A stretch of 51,765 nt of DNA from OLB7 sp966250335 (GTDB lineage Bacteria > Bacteroidota > Ignavibacteria > OLB7), in contig CBINGZ010000042.1 in assembly GCA_966250335.1 (NCBI GenBank), forward strand, positions 1-51,765. The letters run 5' to 3'. The stretch's first letter is position 1; each line of letters begins with the position of its first letter. The notes beneath the pieces are model-generated. The model did not search any database. It worked only from the letters and a program-made list of their open reading frames with translations, and was not told the DNA's origin. Positions 22,882-32,900 of the stretch are shown piece by piece. Both the position numbers and the translations under genes were made by a program.

Positions 22882-24606
22882 ATGTGTCGACATCAGCATG
22901 ACCGTTGTCTCATCCCGCCGAGCCCCGAACTGCGCGACCGGATCAGGGAGCGCCTTTCCAGAATCCGCGCCGAGAACGAACTGATCGGGTCGAAGATCCG
23001 GTTCGGTGAAGGGGACAAGCCGGGATTCAACGACGGACTGACCATACCCGGCAATTACTTCCCTCTTGGGACCTCGCTCGAAATGGTCCGTCATGCGGCC
23101 GTGGAGCGCGCTCCGCTGCGCGGCTCGGTCCGTGTGGTGGTGGTCCTCGTCGATTTCACCGACCACCGGATGGACCCCGCGCACGACCGTCGGCATTTCA
23201 CCGATCTCTTCTTCTCCAACCGTACCCTCCCGGGCGGAAGCGTCCGCGACTACTTCCATGAGGTGAGCAACGGCGCCGTCGATATCGTCGGCGAAGTGGT
23301 GGGACCGTACACGCTCCCGAAGACGCTGGCCCAGTACGCCAACGGCGACTCCGGCACCGGCAACGCGCAGCCGAACGCGCGCACCATGGCCCGCCATGCC
23401 GCCGAGGCCGCGAACGTGAACGTCGACTTCAAACCGTACGACAACGACGGCAACGGGTTCGTCGATGCGTTCATCGTGATCCATGCGGGGGAGGGAGCGG
23501 AGGTCACCGGTCGCGCGGGAGATATCTGGTCGCACAAGTGGGTCCTCTCCGGCGGCGAGTTCAACGCGGACGGCACGAAGGTCTACGCCTATCTCACCGT
23601 CCCGGAGGATGCGCGGATCGGCGTCTGCTGCCATGAGCTGGGGCATCTTCTCTTCGGATGGCCCGATCTCTACGACATCGACGGTTCGTCCGAAGGGCTC
23701 GGGAACTGGTGTCTGATGGCGGGGGGAAGCTGGAACGGGGGAGGAGATGTTCCCGCCCATCCCTCGGCCTGGTGCAAGGCGCAGCAGGGGTGGGTCACGG
23801 TGGTCAATCAGACGACCAACGGCAGCCTCTCGGTGGCGGCCGTGACCGACAAGCATACGATACATCGTCTCTGGAAGGAGGGGGGGCGCGGCAACGAATA
23901 CTTCCTGGTGGAGAACCGTCAGCAGCGGCTCTACGACAGGCTCATCCCCGGCAGCGGGCTGCTGATCTATCATATCGACGACTCCATCGCCACCAACGGT
24001 GACGAGCGTCATCCGAAGGTGCGGCTGCTTCAGGCCGACGGCAGCAACGACCTGACGAACGGAACCGATCGCGGCGACGACGGCGACTGCTATCCGGGCC
24101 GGTCGAAGAACCGGACCTGGAACGCGACAAGCACGCCGCACTCCAAGTCGTACGGCGATGTAAGTACGAACGTCTCGCTCACCGAGATAAGTAATTCCGG
24201 ACCGGTGATGACGGCGAAGGTGACGGTGAAGGTAGAGGCGCCGGCGGGACGGCGGGCGCTTCCGTGGCCCTTCCCGTTCGACTTCCCCTTCCATTTCTCG
24301 CTCCCCGGGCTTCTGGGCCTGGGCGCCGGAAATATCGCGGAAGGGAAGCCTCTCTCCCGCGACGGTGAGGCGGAGACGGCAAAGGCCGGTTCGATCGGGG
24401 ACGCCGAACGTCTCTTCTATGCGCTCGGCCTCGGCCTGGCCGCCGGAGGTTCAGGTCGCGGCGCCGGGACGGGGGAGGAGGGATGGAGAGAGGAGATCGA
24501 ACGGAGGCTCTTCGCGATCGAGGGAGCGATCACCACGGCCGCGCATTTCGAGAGCCGCGGGGTCGACACCCGTGCGGATGTCGCGCCGTCGGACTACGAG
24601 ACTTGA
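22882..24606 (+). CDS. M6-family metalloprotease (immune-inhibitor-A-like), no signal peptide
   Basis: This 574-residue protein starts at ATG 22882 with AGGAG 9 bases upstream. It has strands with VRVVVVLVDFTDHRMDP (residues 83-99), the SVRDYFHEVSNG segment of M6 proteases, and the active site CHELGHLLFGWPDLYD (residues 250-265), in which His251, His255 and a downstream Asp are probable zinc ligands and Glu252 the base. NEYFLVENRQQ and GLLIYHID are further family landmarks. The C-terminal 120 residues are Pro-rich and then helical and look unrelated to catalysis. M6 enzymes are usually exported, but this one shows no signal peptide. Its place right after the peptide enzymes suggests leader removal or cutting between modules. 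That role is inferred. Confidence 0.8.
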   Translation: MCRHQHDRCLIPPSPELRDRIRERLSRIRAENELIGSKIRFGEGDKPGFNDGLTIPGNYFPLGTSLEMVRHAAVERAPLRGSVRVVVVLVDFTDHRMDPAHDRRHFTDLFFSNRTLPGGSVRDYFHEVSNGAVDIVGEVVGPYTLPKTLAQYANGDSGTGNAQPNARTMARHAAEAANVNVDFKPYDNDGNGFVDAFIVIHAGEGAEVTGRAGDIWSHKWVLSGGEFNADGTKVYAYLTVPEDARIGVCCHELGHLLFGWPDLYDIDGSSEGLGNWCLMAGGSWNGGGDVPAHPSAWCKAQQGWVTVVNQTTNGSLSVAAVTDKHTIHRLWKEGGRGNEYFLVENRQQRLYDRLIPGSGLLIYHIDDSIATNGDERHPKVRLLQADGSNDLTNGTDRGDDGDCYPGRSKNRTWNATSTPHSKSYGDVSTNVSLTEISNSGPVMTAKVTVKVEAPAGRRALPWPFPFDFPFHFSLPGLLGLGAGNIAEGKPLSRDGEAETAKAGSIGDAERLFYALGLGLAAGGSGRGAGTGEEGWREEIERRLFAIEGAITTAAHFESRGVDTRADVAPSDYET

Positions 24607-24637
24607 CGTCGAGAGATCGAGGAGCGGATAAGGCCGG

Positions 24638-24677
24638 GCTTCCGACACGAAACCTTGCACGGCTTCGTGTCGGAAGC
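24638..24677 (+). terminator. Stem-loop after the M6 protease gene
   Basis: GCTTCCGACACGAA (24638-24651) pairs perfectly with 24664-24677 around a 12-base loop, 31 bases after the stop codon. No U-run follows, as with several other hairpins in this window. It probably marks the right end of the peptide locus. Confidence 0.6.
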
Positions 24678-24726
24678 GGGCCGCTACGGTATATTGCGAT
24701 AGATCATTCAATCGGATATCAGGAGC

Positions 24727-25014
24727 ATGGTACACGCGATCGACAACCGTTCAGTGGTTGAAGCCGAGATCGAAGATATTTCCCGGAACGATGCAAAAGG
24801 GGAGTCGATTCTCCGTGTGCGCATAACGAGCGTGCGGAGTGTGGAGAAGTATGCCAATCTGTTGAGGGATACCGAAGGAAAACAGATCGATATGCATCTC
24901 CACGACGAGGAGAGCGATGCGGGATACGACCCCGGCGACCGGGTGCGATGCACGGTCCGGATGGTCGGCCCCGGACGATATATCGTGGTGCCGGGGAGCT
25001 GCGTCCGCGTGTGA
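24727..25014 (+). CDS. Small hypothetical protein (95 aa)
   Basis: This 95-residue protein alternates charged and hydrophobic residues (VVEAEIEDISRND, ILRVRITSVRSVEKYANLL, DRVRCTVRMVGPGRYIVVPG), suggesting a small all-beta barrel of OB type. It has no signal peptide and no recognised family. AGGAG lies directly against the ATG (one base apart), which is too close for normal initiation, so the true start may be the GTG near 24755. A terminator-like hairpin on each side makes it a single-gene unit. A functional link with the protease upstream is not shown. Confidence 0.5.
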   Translation: MVHAIDNRSVVEAEIEDISRNDAKGESILRVRITSVRSVEKYANLLRDTEGKQIDMHLHDEESDAGYDPGDRVRCTVRMVGPGRYIVVPGSCVRV

Positions 25015-25044
25015 CGGCCGGATGCCCGGGGTGCGGAAAACGGA

Positions 25045-25079
25045 GAAGGGCCGCTCCATTCGGTGTGGAGCGGCCCTTC
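25045..25079. terminator. Bidirectional stem-loop between convergent genes
   Basis: GAAGGGCCGCTCCA and its exact complement form a 14-bp stem with a 7-base loop between the small plus-strand gene and the minus-strand tricorn gene. It is flanked by AAAA upstream and pyrimidines downstream, so it could work in either direction. Confidence 0.7.
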
Positions 25080-25134
25080 CATCTGTCGTGACGGCATCGT
25101 GTCGATGTCGAAGGGGAATATCCCTCTCCGATCC

Positions 25135-28100
25135 TTATGCCTCGGTGTCCACCTCGGCCGCGGTCCGTGCCGGGAGCGGATGCGGGGCCAGCACCGGACG
25201 GTTGCTGAAGTCGGGCATGGTGAACGGCTGCTCCTCAAGAAGACGCAGCGCCTCGGTGATCGCCCTGTCGAGCTGCGGGTCGTTGCCGACCACGTAGTCC
25301 TGCGGCCTGATGTCGATGTCGATATCGGGGTCGGTGCCGTAGTTCTCCAGTCCCCACTGCACATCCTCGAACCAGGTCGAGAACTCGGGCTGCGTGGTGA
25401 TCGATCCGTCCACGAGCTGGTTGCGCGGCCAGATCCCCACGACCCCTCCCCATGTCCTCTTGCCGATCAGCGGGCCGAGCTTCATGAGCTTGAAGCCGTG
25501 GGAGAAGATATCGCCGTCCGATCCTGCGTTCTCGTTCGTGATCGCCACGATCGGGCCGCGGACAGAATAGTTGGGGTAGGGTCCCGGCAGACCGTAGCGC
25601 GCAAGGCGGTATCCTATCGTCTTCCTGGCGAGCTTCTCCAGGATGAGCTGCGATACATGCCCCCCTCCGTTGAACCTGACGTCGACGATCAGCGAACCGC
25701 GCCCGACCTCCGAGAGGAACCCGCGGTGGAACTCGCTGTAGCCGCGCGGGCCCATGTTCGGGACATGGACGTAGCCGACCTTGCCGTCGGTCGCCTCGTG
25801 TACCTTCCGCCTGTTCTCGTTCACCCACTGGCGGTAGCGGACCGGGGTCTCGTCGTGGAGCGTGCGGACCGTCACGATCTTCGCCTCGTCGGTTCCCTTT
25901 CCGATGTAGGAGATCGAGACTTCCATCGTGGCCGTGTTCACGAGCTGCGCGTGCGGCGGGTTGTCGCGCGTGACTCTGCGGCCGTTGATGGAGGTGATGA
26001 TATCTCCTTCCTCGATATTAACGCCCGCCGCCTCCAGCGGCGAGCCGTACTGCTCGCTCCAGACATCTCCCCGCACGATCTTCTTTACGACCCATCCGTC
26101 GCGCATCTCGTCGTATTCGAAATCGGCGCCGAGGAACCCCTGGGCGTAGGTCGGGGACTTCCGGTAGTCGCCCCCCATCTCGTACGCGTGCGATGTTCCC
26201 AGCTCCCCCTGCAGCTCCCAGATCAGGTCGCTGAATTCGGATCGTGTTCCGATGCGATCCAGAAGGGAGGCGTAGAGACCGTAGACTTTCTCCCAGTCGA
26301 TCCCAAGGAGACCTTCCGCCCAGAAATGGTCGCGCTGCAACCGCCACGCTTCACGATACATCTGCTTCCACTCGGCGGCGGGGAGGATCGAGATGCGGGG
26401 GCGGCTGAGATCGATCCATCCGCTCTCCTTCCCCGGCGCGTCCGATCCGTTCTGCTCCGGCTTCACGGCCGGGGAGATCACCCGCAGGCGCTTGCCGGCG
26501 CGGTAGACAAGGGCCGAGCCGTTGCTGGAGATGGCGAAGTCGTTGATCCCCGTCGTCATCGTCTCGCATTTCTGCGATTCGAAATCGTAGCTCTCCAGCG
26601 TGCCGGCCGGCGTCGGCTCGGCGTAGATGTTCCGGCTGAGGCTCCCCTCGATCGGGTTGTTGACGAAGATCGCCTTCCCCCTGATCCCCGCCACCTGCGT
26701 GTACTTCCCCTCGCGGATGGGGAAGGGGATGATCCTGCGGGTGATGCCGTCGAAATCGATCTTCACCTCGATCTCCACATCCTCCTTCTGTCCATCCTCG
26801 TCGGCCATCCGTTCCAGCAGCGTCTTCGTCGAGATCGGCGGTTTCGGCTTCTGGATGAAGGGGTTGGGGATATCCTTCCGGAGCGTGATCAGGTAGGGAC
26901 GCACGCCGCGGGGGAAGCTGAGGTCGAAGTGGAGGTTGTCGTAGACCGGGTCGAACTCGCGATACGATAGAAAATAGAGATACTTCCCATCCGGGTCGAA
27001 CGCCGGGGCGATATCCTGCAGCAGCGGGTCGGTCACCTGGTGCTTCTCGCCGGTCTCCACGTTTCCGATCATCAGGAACGACGTCTCCGGCGTGTCGGCG
27101 TGGTTGAACGCCAGCCAGACGCCGTCGGGCGACCAGGCGAGCGCCGTGTCGTGCATCGTCAGGCTCCGGTCGATCACCTTCACCTCGCGCGACTCCAGGT
27201 CGACGACCACGACCTCGTTACGATGGTTCGATATCGCTACACGATCTTTCTTTGGGGAGACGATCAGCTCGATGGGACGGCCGACGTCGAGCCCCTCGAA
27301 ACGATCCTCCTGCTCGGCTCCGTCGCCGCTCAGGAGCACGATCGCCTCCTCCCCCCCCTTGTCGCTGACGGCGACGATCCTCTGACCGTCGTTCAGGTAC
27401 TGCGCCAGGCGGTAGCGGACGCTCTCCTGTTCGCCGTGCTGGATCGCCGGTCCCGCGAAGTTCCCCATTGTGATCGGCTTGCCGCGCACGACCAGGGAGA
27501 GGGAATGTCCCTTCGGATGGAGCGCGTAGCTCTGAAGGTAGTCGGCGCCGTTGACGAACTTCCGGTTCCGCTGGGTACGGGGGGAGTGGTAGACCACGTT
27601 GATCCCCGTCACCTCGTCCGATATCGGGTCGAAGAGATAGATCTCGCCGCCGGCATGATAGACGATCCTCCGTCCGTCGGTGGTCGCGTTGCGCGCGAAG
27701 TAGTCGGCGTGATCGGTATGGCGGATCAGGTCGGCGCCATCGGGGGTGCAGCTGTAGATGTTGCCGAAGCCCTCATGGTCGCTGATGAAATAGATCCGTT
27801 CGCCGACCCACATGGGGGAGGCGAGATTTCCCTTGAGGGAGATCAGACGGTTGAAGGAGCCCGCGCCGCTCGGATCGATCCAGAGGTCTCCGGCGGTTCC
27901 GCCGCGGTAGCGCTTCCAGCGGGCCGGATCGGTGGTGTTCCGTCCGATAACGACCCCTCCGTCGGGACCGAACGAGATGTTCAATGCCGGTCCCACGTTT
28001 ACAAGGCGTATGGGCCCTCCATCGGGAGAGATCGCATAGACGCACATGACGTTGGGGAAGGGCTGGGCATGGTTGGTGACGAAGAGGATCTCCCTTCCGT

Positions 28101-28389
28101 CGGGCGTCCATCCCACCGGTCTGGTGTTGGCGCCGTAGAAGGTGAGGCGGCGGGCCGTTCCTCCGGAGGCGGGCATCGAATAGAGTTCGTAATGCCCTTC
28201 CTCGCGGGCTGTGAAGGCGATCCAGTCCCCTGCGGGGGAGATCGCCGGGCGGCCGGCTTCGCTGAGACTGGATGTCAGTCGCATCGCGACCCCTCCGGCG
28301 GCCGGAACCGACCAGAGGTCATCCTCGCTCGTGAAGACAACCGTTTCCCCGTTGATGGCGGGGAATCGATAATATCCTTGTTGTTCCAT
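25135..28389 (-). CDS. Tricorn protease homologue (S41 family)
   Basis: This protein of about 1084 residues matches tricorn throughout. It has an N-terminal six- and seven-bladed beta-propeller region with repeated TSEDDLWSVPAAGG- and SPAGDWIAFTA-type blades, a helical C1 segment with EAWRLQRDHFWAEGL (catalytic His region), a PDZ domain (IVRGDVWSEQYGSPLEAAGV), and the S41 core (VRFNGGG, then NENAGSDGDIFSHGFKLM with the nucleophilic Ser). RTWGGVVGI follows as in the family. Tricorn degrades oligopeptides from upstream proteases in the cytoplasm, and no signal peptide is seen. The start is ATG 28389. A frame extending 17 residues upstream is not supported. It is transcribed divergently from the sigma factor. 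Confidence 0.9.
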   Translation of the reverse strand: MEQQGYYRFPAINGETVVFTSEDDLWSVPAAGGVAMRLTSSLSEAGRPAISPAGDWIAFTAREEGHYELYSMPASGGTARRLTFYGANTRPVGWTPDGREILFVTNHAQPFPNVMCVYAISPDGGPIRLVNVGPALNISFGPDGGVVIGRNTTDPARWKRYRGGTAGDLWIDPSGAGSFNRLISLKGNLASPMWVGERIYFISDHEGFGNIYSCTPDGADLIRHTDHADYFARNATTDGRRIVYHAGGEIYLFDPISDEVTGINVVYHSPRTQRNRKFVNGADYLQSYALHPKGHSLSLVVRGKPITMGNFAGPAIQHGEQESVRYRLAQYLNDGQRIVAVSDKGGEEAIVLLSGDGAEQEDRFEGLDVGRPIELIVSPKKDRVAISNHRNEVVVVDLESREVKVIDRSLTMHDTALAWSPDGVWLAFNHADTPETSFLMIGNVETGEKHQVTDPLLQDIAPAFDPDGKYLYFLSYREFDPVYDNLHFDLSFPRGVRPYLITLRKDIPNPFIQKPKPPISTKTLLERMADEDGQKEDVEIEVKIDFDGITRRIIPFPIREGKYTQVAGIRGKAIFVNNPIEGSLSRNIYAEPTPAGTLESYDFESQKCETMTTGINDFAISSNGSALVYRAGKRLRVISPAVKPEQNGSDAPGKESGWIDLSRPRISILPAAEWKQMYREAWRLQRDHFWAEGLLGIDWEKVYGLYASLLDRIGTRSEFSDLIWELQGELGTSHAYEMGGDYRKSPTYAQGFLGADFEYDEMRDGWVVKKIVRGDVWSEQYGSPLEAAGVNIEEGDIITSINGRRVTRDNPPHAQLVNTATMEVSISYIGKGTDEAKIVTVRTLHDETPVRYRQWVNENRRKVHEATDGKVGYVHVPNMGPRGYSEFHRGFLSEVGRGSLIVDVRFNGGGHVSQLILEKLARKTIGYRLARYGLPGPYPNYSVRGPIVAITNENAGSDGDIFSHGFKLMKLGPLIGKRTWGGVVGIWPRNQLVDGSITTQPEFSTWFEDVQWGLENYGTDPDIDIDIRPQDYVVGNDPQLDRAITEALRLLEEQPFTMPDFSNRPVLAPHPLPARTAAEVDTEA

Positions 28390-28708
28390 CTTCACTCTAT
28401 CATCTGTATGGCGTGCTGTTGATATCGGAACGTGCGTCACCGCTGGAACATTCGGGTGTCCGGCGGGTTCCCGGGGTGACCCGGAGTCGTAACGTTACAA
28501 TCACAAAATATACGACTAAATATAGAGCGGCGGGCATCTCCCGCCGTCGTAATGACGTATCGGAATGACGTATCGGAGCAAGATCCGAGTGAGCTGTAGA
28601 GGCACAGGGGGATGGGGGCCTGGGAACTTTGGGGGTGAGGTCGGTGCTTTTCGTAACTTCGAAAAAAATCCGTGAAACATTTACCCGAAGTCGGTGTTCC
28701 TGGAGCAA
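28390..28708. other. Divergent control region with a 13-bp tandem repeat
   Basis: The region lies between the tricorn gene (minus) and the sigma factor (plus). It has an AT-rich core near 28500-28525 suited to a minus-strand promoter, a small hairpin GGCGGG-catct-CCCGCC (28529-28545), the tandem repeat described separately, and a plus-strand promoter candidate with TTTG at 28628-28631 and TAACTTCG at 28654-28661, 22 bases apart. Confidence 0.4.
28551..28576. repeat. Tandem 13-bp repeat AATGACGTATCGG x2
   Basis: AATGACGTATCGG occurs twice with no spacer between divergent promoters. Its TGACGTA core is palindromic-like. Two in-phase half sites of 13 bp would suit a regulator, but a simple duplication is equally possible. 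Confidence 0.5.
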
Positions 28709-29266
28709 ATGCCTGAACGCGCGCTCAATTCGCAGGCAAGCGACGAAGATCTGATGGAGCGTTTCAAGGCGGGGGAGCAACAGGCCTTCGTCGAGCTCTA
28801 CAAGCGCTATAATCGTCGGGTGTACGCATACTGCGTCAAGATGATGAGCGCCCGAGAACTGGCCGAGGACGTCTTTCAGGAGGTCTTCATCCGGGTCTCG
28901 AGAAAACGGGAGAGCTTCAAGAGCGGAAACTTCGCAGCCTGGCTCTTCGCGATTGCCCGAAACCTTTGTCTGAACGCTTTACGCGACTCCGTAGCACACG
29001 TCCCCCTGGAGGACGTCCAGGAGTCGTTGCATACGACGCCGTCGGAGGACGAGTACGATCAAAGTTACGAAGTCCTTCGGGCCGCCGTGGAACAGCTCCC
29101 GGCGGATCTCCGTGAAGTCCTGATTCTCAGGGTCTACAACGGATTCAGTTATAACGAGATCGCGGAGATCACCGACACGAAACTCGCGACGGTGAAGGTC
29201 CGGATCTTCCGTGCCAAACAGAAGCTGCAGGAAATGCTGGCTCCTTATTTCGCGGACAAACTATGA
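28709..29266 (+). CDS. ECF sigma factor (RNA polymerase sigma-70 family)
   Basis: This 185-residue protein has sigma region 2 (DEDLMERFKAGEQQAFVELY, then AEDVFQEVFIRV and FAAWLFAIARNLCLNAL) and region 4 (LPADLREVLILRVYNGFSYN, EIAEITDTKLATVKVRIFRA) of extracytoplasmic-function sigma factors. ATG 28709 is chosen with GGAG just upstream. A GTG at 28694 is an alternative. Its stop overlaps the start of the next gene as ATGA, and that gene encodes a membrane protein in the anti-sigma position. It likely directs transcription in response to an envelope signal. Targets are unknown. Confidence 0.9.
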   Translation: MPERALNSQASDEDLMERFKAGEQQAFVELYKRYNRRVYAYCVKMMSARELAEDVFQEVFIRVSRKRESFKSGNFAAWLFAIARNLCLNALRDSVAHVPLEDVQESLHTTPSEDEYDQSYEVLRAAVEQLPADLREVLILRVYNGFSYNEIAEITDTKLATVKVRIFRAKQKLQEMLAPYFADKL

Positions 29267-29874
29267 CGACTCAAGAGTTAATCATCGGCCATTTCGAGAA
29301 GACGCTCTCACGTGATGAGGCAGCCGAACTCTCCGGACTCATGCAGGAGTCCCCGGACGCCCGCGCGCTCTTCGACCAGCACCGCAGCATCGATTCGATG
29401 ATGATGAGGGAGGCCGCAGATCTGGCCCCGTCGTCCGCCCTCGATGCCGCCGTCATCGGCGCGGCCCTCGGAACGGCAACCGAGGTCGTCGGCGGGGGAG
29501 CAGGATTCTGGAGCGGCGCAAAGATCGCCGCCGGTATCTCCGCGCTCATCGTAGGGGGTGTCTCGGTCTTCATGGCGACCTCGTCGGAGACCGACCACGT
29601 TCTCCCCGCGAACAACCCTCCGGCCGTCCGTCAGGTCCCGGCGATCGAGAGCCCGGCGCTTCCGACCCCCGCGGAAACCCCTGCCGTCAGACCGCAGGCG
29701 GCGGAGACCAAGCAGACGGCGACCGAGCGGAAGCCCGCCGCGGTCAACCGTCCGGCAAGGAGCACCGCGAAGCCTTCCACCGCTCCGTCGACCCAGAAGG
29801 CGAGCGGAGGACTCGATCTGAACCCGCAGGTGCAGATTCACGAGCACACGAAAGTGAACGAGGGACGCAAGTAA
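29263..29874 (+). CDS. Putative anti-sigma factor, single-pass membrane protein
   Basis: This 203-residue protein has a cytoplasmic N-terminus with the short helical pattern seen in anti-sigma domains (LIIGHFEKTLSRDEAAELSG, FDQHRSIDSMMM), one membrane helix (AKIAAGISALIVGGVSVFMA, about residues 86-105), and a periplasmic tail rich in Pro, Ala and Thr. No HxxxCxxC zinc motif is present, so it would be a non-zinc anti-sigma factor. The ATGA overlap with the sigma gene strongly suggests that they act as a pair. Confidence 0.7.
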   Translation: MTTQELIIGHFEKTLSRDEAAELSGLMQESPDARALFDQHRSIDSMMMREAADLAPSSALDAAVIGAALGTATEVVGGGAGFWSGAKIAAGISALIVGGVSVFMATSSETDHVLPANNPPAVRQVPAIESPALPTPAETPAVRPQAAETKQTATERKPAAVNRPARSTAKPSTAPSTQKASGGLDLNPQVQIHEHTKVNEGRK

Positions 29875-29900
29875 CCCTCCGGAAATATTCCGTACGAACG

Positions 29901-29929
29901 GAAGGCGATCGCATCAGCGGTCGCCTTCT
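29901..29929 (+). terminator. Terminator of the sigma/anti-sigma operon
   Basis: GAAGGCGATCG and CGGTCGCCTTC pair with one G-T wobble around a 6-base loop and are followed by TTCGTTGTT. It lies 26 bases past the anti-sigma stop. Confidence 0.65.
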
Positions 29930-29998
29930 TCGTTGTTGGGGGAGGGGGGATCTTCATTCCTTTCTTCACCGGCCGGGGAAAGGTTCGAGGGGATGATC

Positions 29999-32900
29999 CT
30001 ACCGCTCATCCTCGGCCAGTCGCAGGCGCTCGGCCTCTATCCGTTTGTCCAGCAGCATCAGCGTCTCGCAGAGCCGGTGCAGGATCTCCTCATCCTCCGG
30101 CATGATCTCAAGCCCCCTGCGCAGAAGCGTTTCGGCGCGGGAGGGATCACCTTCGGCGGTCGACGCGGCGGAGACGGTGATGATGCCGCGCCGGAGGCGG
30201 TTCTCCATATCCTCGCGGAGCGTTTCGAAGAGGGAGTCGTAGAGAGCCGGGAAGGGGACTTCTCCTCTGGAGAGATCTATCGCGCGTTCTATCAGATGGT
30301 ATGCCCTGAGGATGTGTCCCTCCCGGAGCGAGAGGTCGATCAGATCGAGCGACTCGCGGACCTCCAGCAGATCGACCCGGCAGCGGGCGCGATCGAGACG
30401 GGGGATGGCGGAACGGGCGGTGATCACCGCCTCCTGTCCCAGAACCCCGCGCAGCGCGCGCACCGCCATATGCGTCGTGATCCGGGCCCGGCGGGGGTGA
30501 TTCCCGTCCCCGGCGCAGATCGCCTGAAACTCCCCCGACGAGAGCTTCACGCCGGGAAGTTCGGCGGCGACCATCAGTCCGAGGAGTGTGCGGAGGCGGT
30601 TCCCCCGTACCACCGTGGTCTCGTCGCCTCCCGTCGACACCGTGATCCGTCCGAACATGGAGATGCGGGCGGTGAACTCCCCCGGCATGGTCCGTGTCTC
30701 GCGCGACCGTTCCGCCGCGATCCTGTCGAGCTCGGTCCGCCACGGGCGAAGCTCGGTCCGGGAGAGATAGGGGGATGCCTGATCGAGCAGCCCTTTCATA
30801 TATCCGCTCAGCCTCCGTTCGGCCAGCCATTGAAGCGCGTCGGGGATCGCCCGTCCCAGCGCCGCGGTCGGGGTCCAGCCGGGGGGATACTGAGCCGGTC
30901 TGCGTCCCGCGAAGAGCCGTGCGCAGGCGAGCCTGAAGGTGACGTCCGGCAGGCGGACGACGGGGCGTTCGAGCCTCTCGCGCAGGTCGGCGTAGAGCTG
31001 ATCCTCCAGTCGCCCCTTCCGGAGCGCCAGCGCCAGCCGGATGATCAGCGGAGTCCGGATATCGTCTTCCAGGTCTTCGGTCGTCGTCGGCTCGATCGCA
31101 TGGTCGAGGAGCACCATGACCTCCGGCGGAAGCTCGGACGGGGCTCCCTGAAACCGTCGCACGGCCGACCACGCCCATGAGTTCTCCCCCCGGAGCACGC
31201 CGGTGGTCGCCAGGTTGATGGCGGTGTTTCTGCGCAGCCGAGGCTGTACCGCGGGGGGCGCCTCACGGCAGAGCGATTCGGCCCTGTCGAAGATCTCCCC
31301 CAGATCGCTCCCCACGGCGCCGAAGGCGCAGAGCTCGAGGATCGCGCAGTTGTAGTAGCTCCGGAAGAGCCCGTTCTCCCTGAACTTCGGCAGGTAGCGG
31401 GCAGAGATCTCCAGCAGTCTGTCGACATCCCCCATCGCCTCGAAGAGAAGGATCTTGGTGACCGCCGTGCCGTAATCGGCCTTCTCCGGCGGGTCCTCCA
31501 GCTCCTCCAGCAGAAGAAGGCGGGTGCGGAGTTCCTCGGGCGTCTGGAAGAGGAGAAGAAAATGTCGCGATACCATATGTCGCGCCATTCTGCGGAACTC
31601 GTCGTCGACCTCCGGCAGCGCCAGGATCTCCTCCGTCTGCCGCTCGATCGCCACCAGACGTTCTCCGTCGTCGTGGGTGACGGCGCTGCTGGCGGCGCTG
31701 TCGAGGTAGAAGAAGAACTCGCGGGTCAGCCTGATCTCCGGATGTTCGCGGACGATCCGCTGCACCTCCTCCCAGATGCCGGCGCATGCCTCGTAGTTCT
31801 TGCGCCAGTGGTAGCGGTGGAGGTGTGCCAGGCCGAGAAGCCTGTAGGCGGCAAAGAGAGGATCGGGGGGATCGCCGACGACGTCGAGCAGGGTCCGGGC
31901 CATCCGGGCGTAATCCTCGTTGAAGTCGGAGCGGCGGAGCATCGAGAGGCGGACGTTCAGCAGATCGGCCAGGAGCAGACGTCGTTCGGTCGGCTCCCAG
32001 CGCTCCTCGAACCGCTCGAACAATCCCATCGTGTCGTTCCATAATCGTTCCTCCGTCGTCCACTCCGACGTCAGATCGAGATGGTTCGCGATGGCGAGGC
32101 CGCGCCGTATCAGCCGGCCGATCGACTCCAGCGGAAGATCGATCTGCGATGCAAGACGCCGAAGCAGGGTGAAGGGAAGAACCGAATAGAGGGGGAGCTC
32201 GGCGGCGATCGTCTCCGCCAGGCGATTCACATCGAACTGTGAGGTATCGGCCAGGTGGCCGTGCAGAAGACCGCTGGCGAAGATGAGCGGTTCGTGGATG
32301 CTGGCCGGCCCGAAGAGAGGGGTACGGAGGCGGGGGGATCGGGCAAGGATTCCCTTAGTAAAGAGAGGTTCCAGCGAGTCCTCCACTCCCCCGAGCATGG
32401 CGACGGCGGCTTCCAGCGAAAAGGTGGTTCCCAGGAGCGCAAGGGAGCGGGCGTCGTTCAGTTCCCGCTCCGTCAGGTAGGCGGTCATCCCTTCGATCAG
32501 GAGATGAACGTTCCGCGTGATCTCCTCCACGGCCCGTTCCGTCATCGCCTCGGTGTCTCCCTCGCGCCGGCCCCCGGCCACGACACGGGTCACGGCGCGG
32601 AGAGCGGATCGGACCGCGAGAGGATTTCCCGCCGTGCATCTCTCCAGCGCCTCGAGAACCTCGGTCTCCGGCGCCTCGGCGAAGAGGCGGAGCCACAGCT
32701 CCACGATCGCCGCGGAGGGGAGTCCCTTCAGTTCGAACCGATCGACGACGAAAGGGGCCGCGACGTCGCGGGCGAAGGCCTGGGTGGGGCGGGAGAGGGT
32801 GAGAAGAGCGAGCGGTTCATCGGCGAGCGTATCGAGGAGCGCTCCGAGTTCGCCGACCAGATCGGAGGTTATCAGATGGACGTCGTCGAGTGCGATCAAT

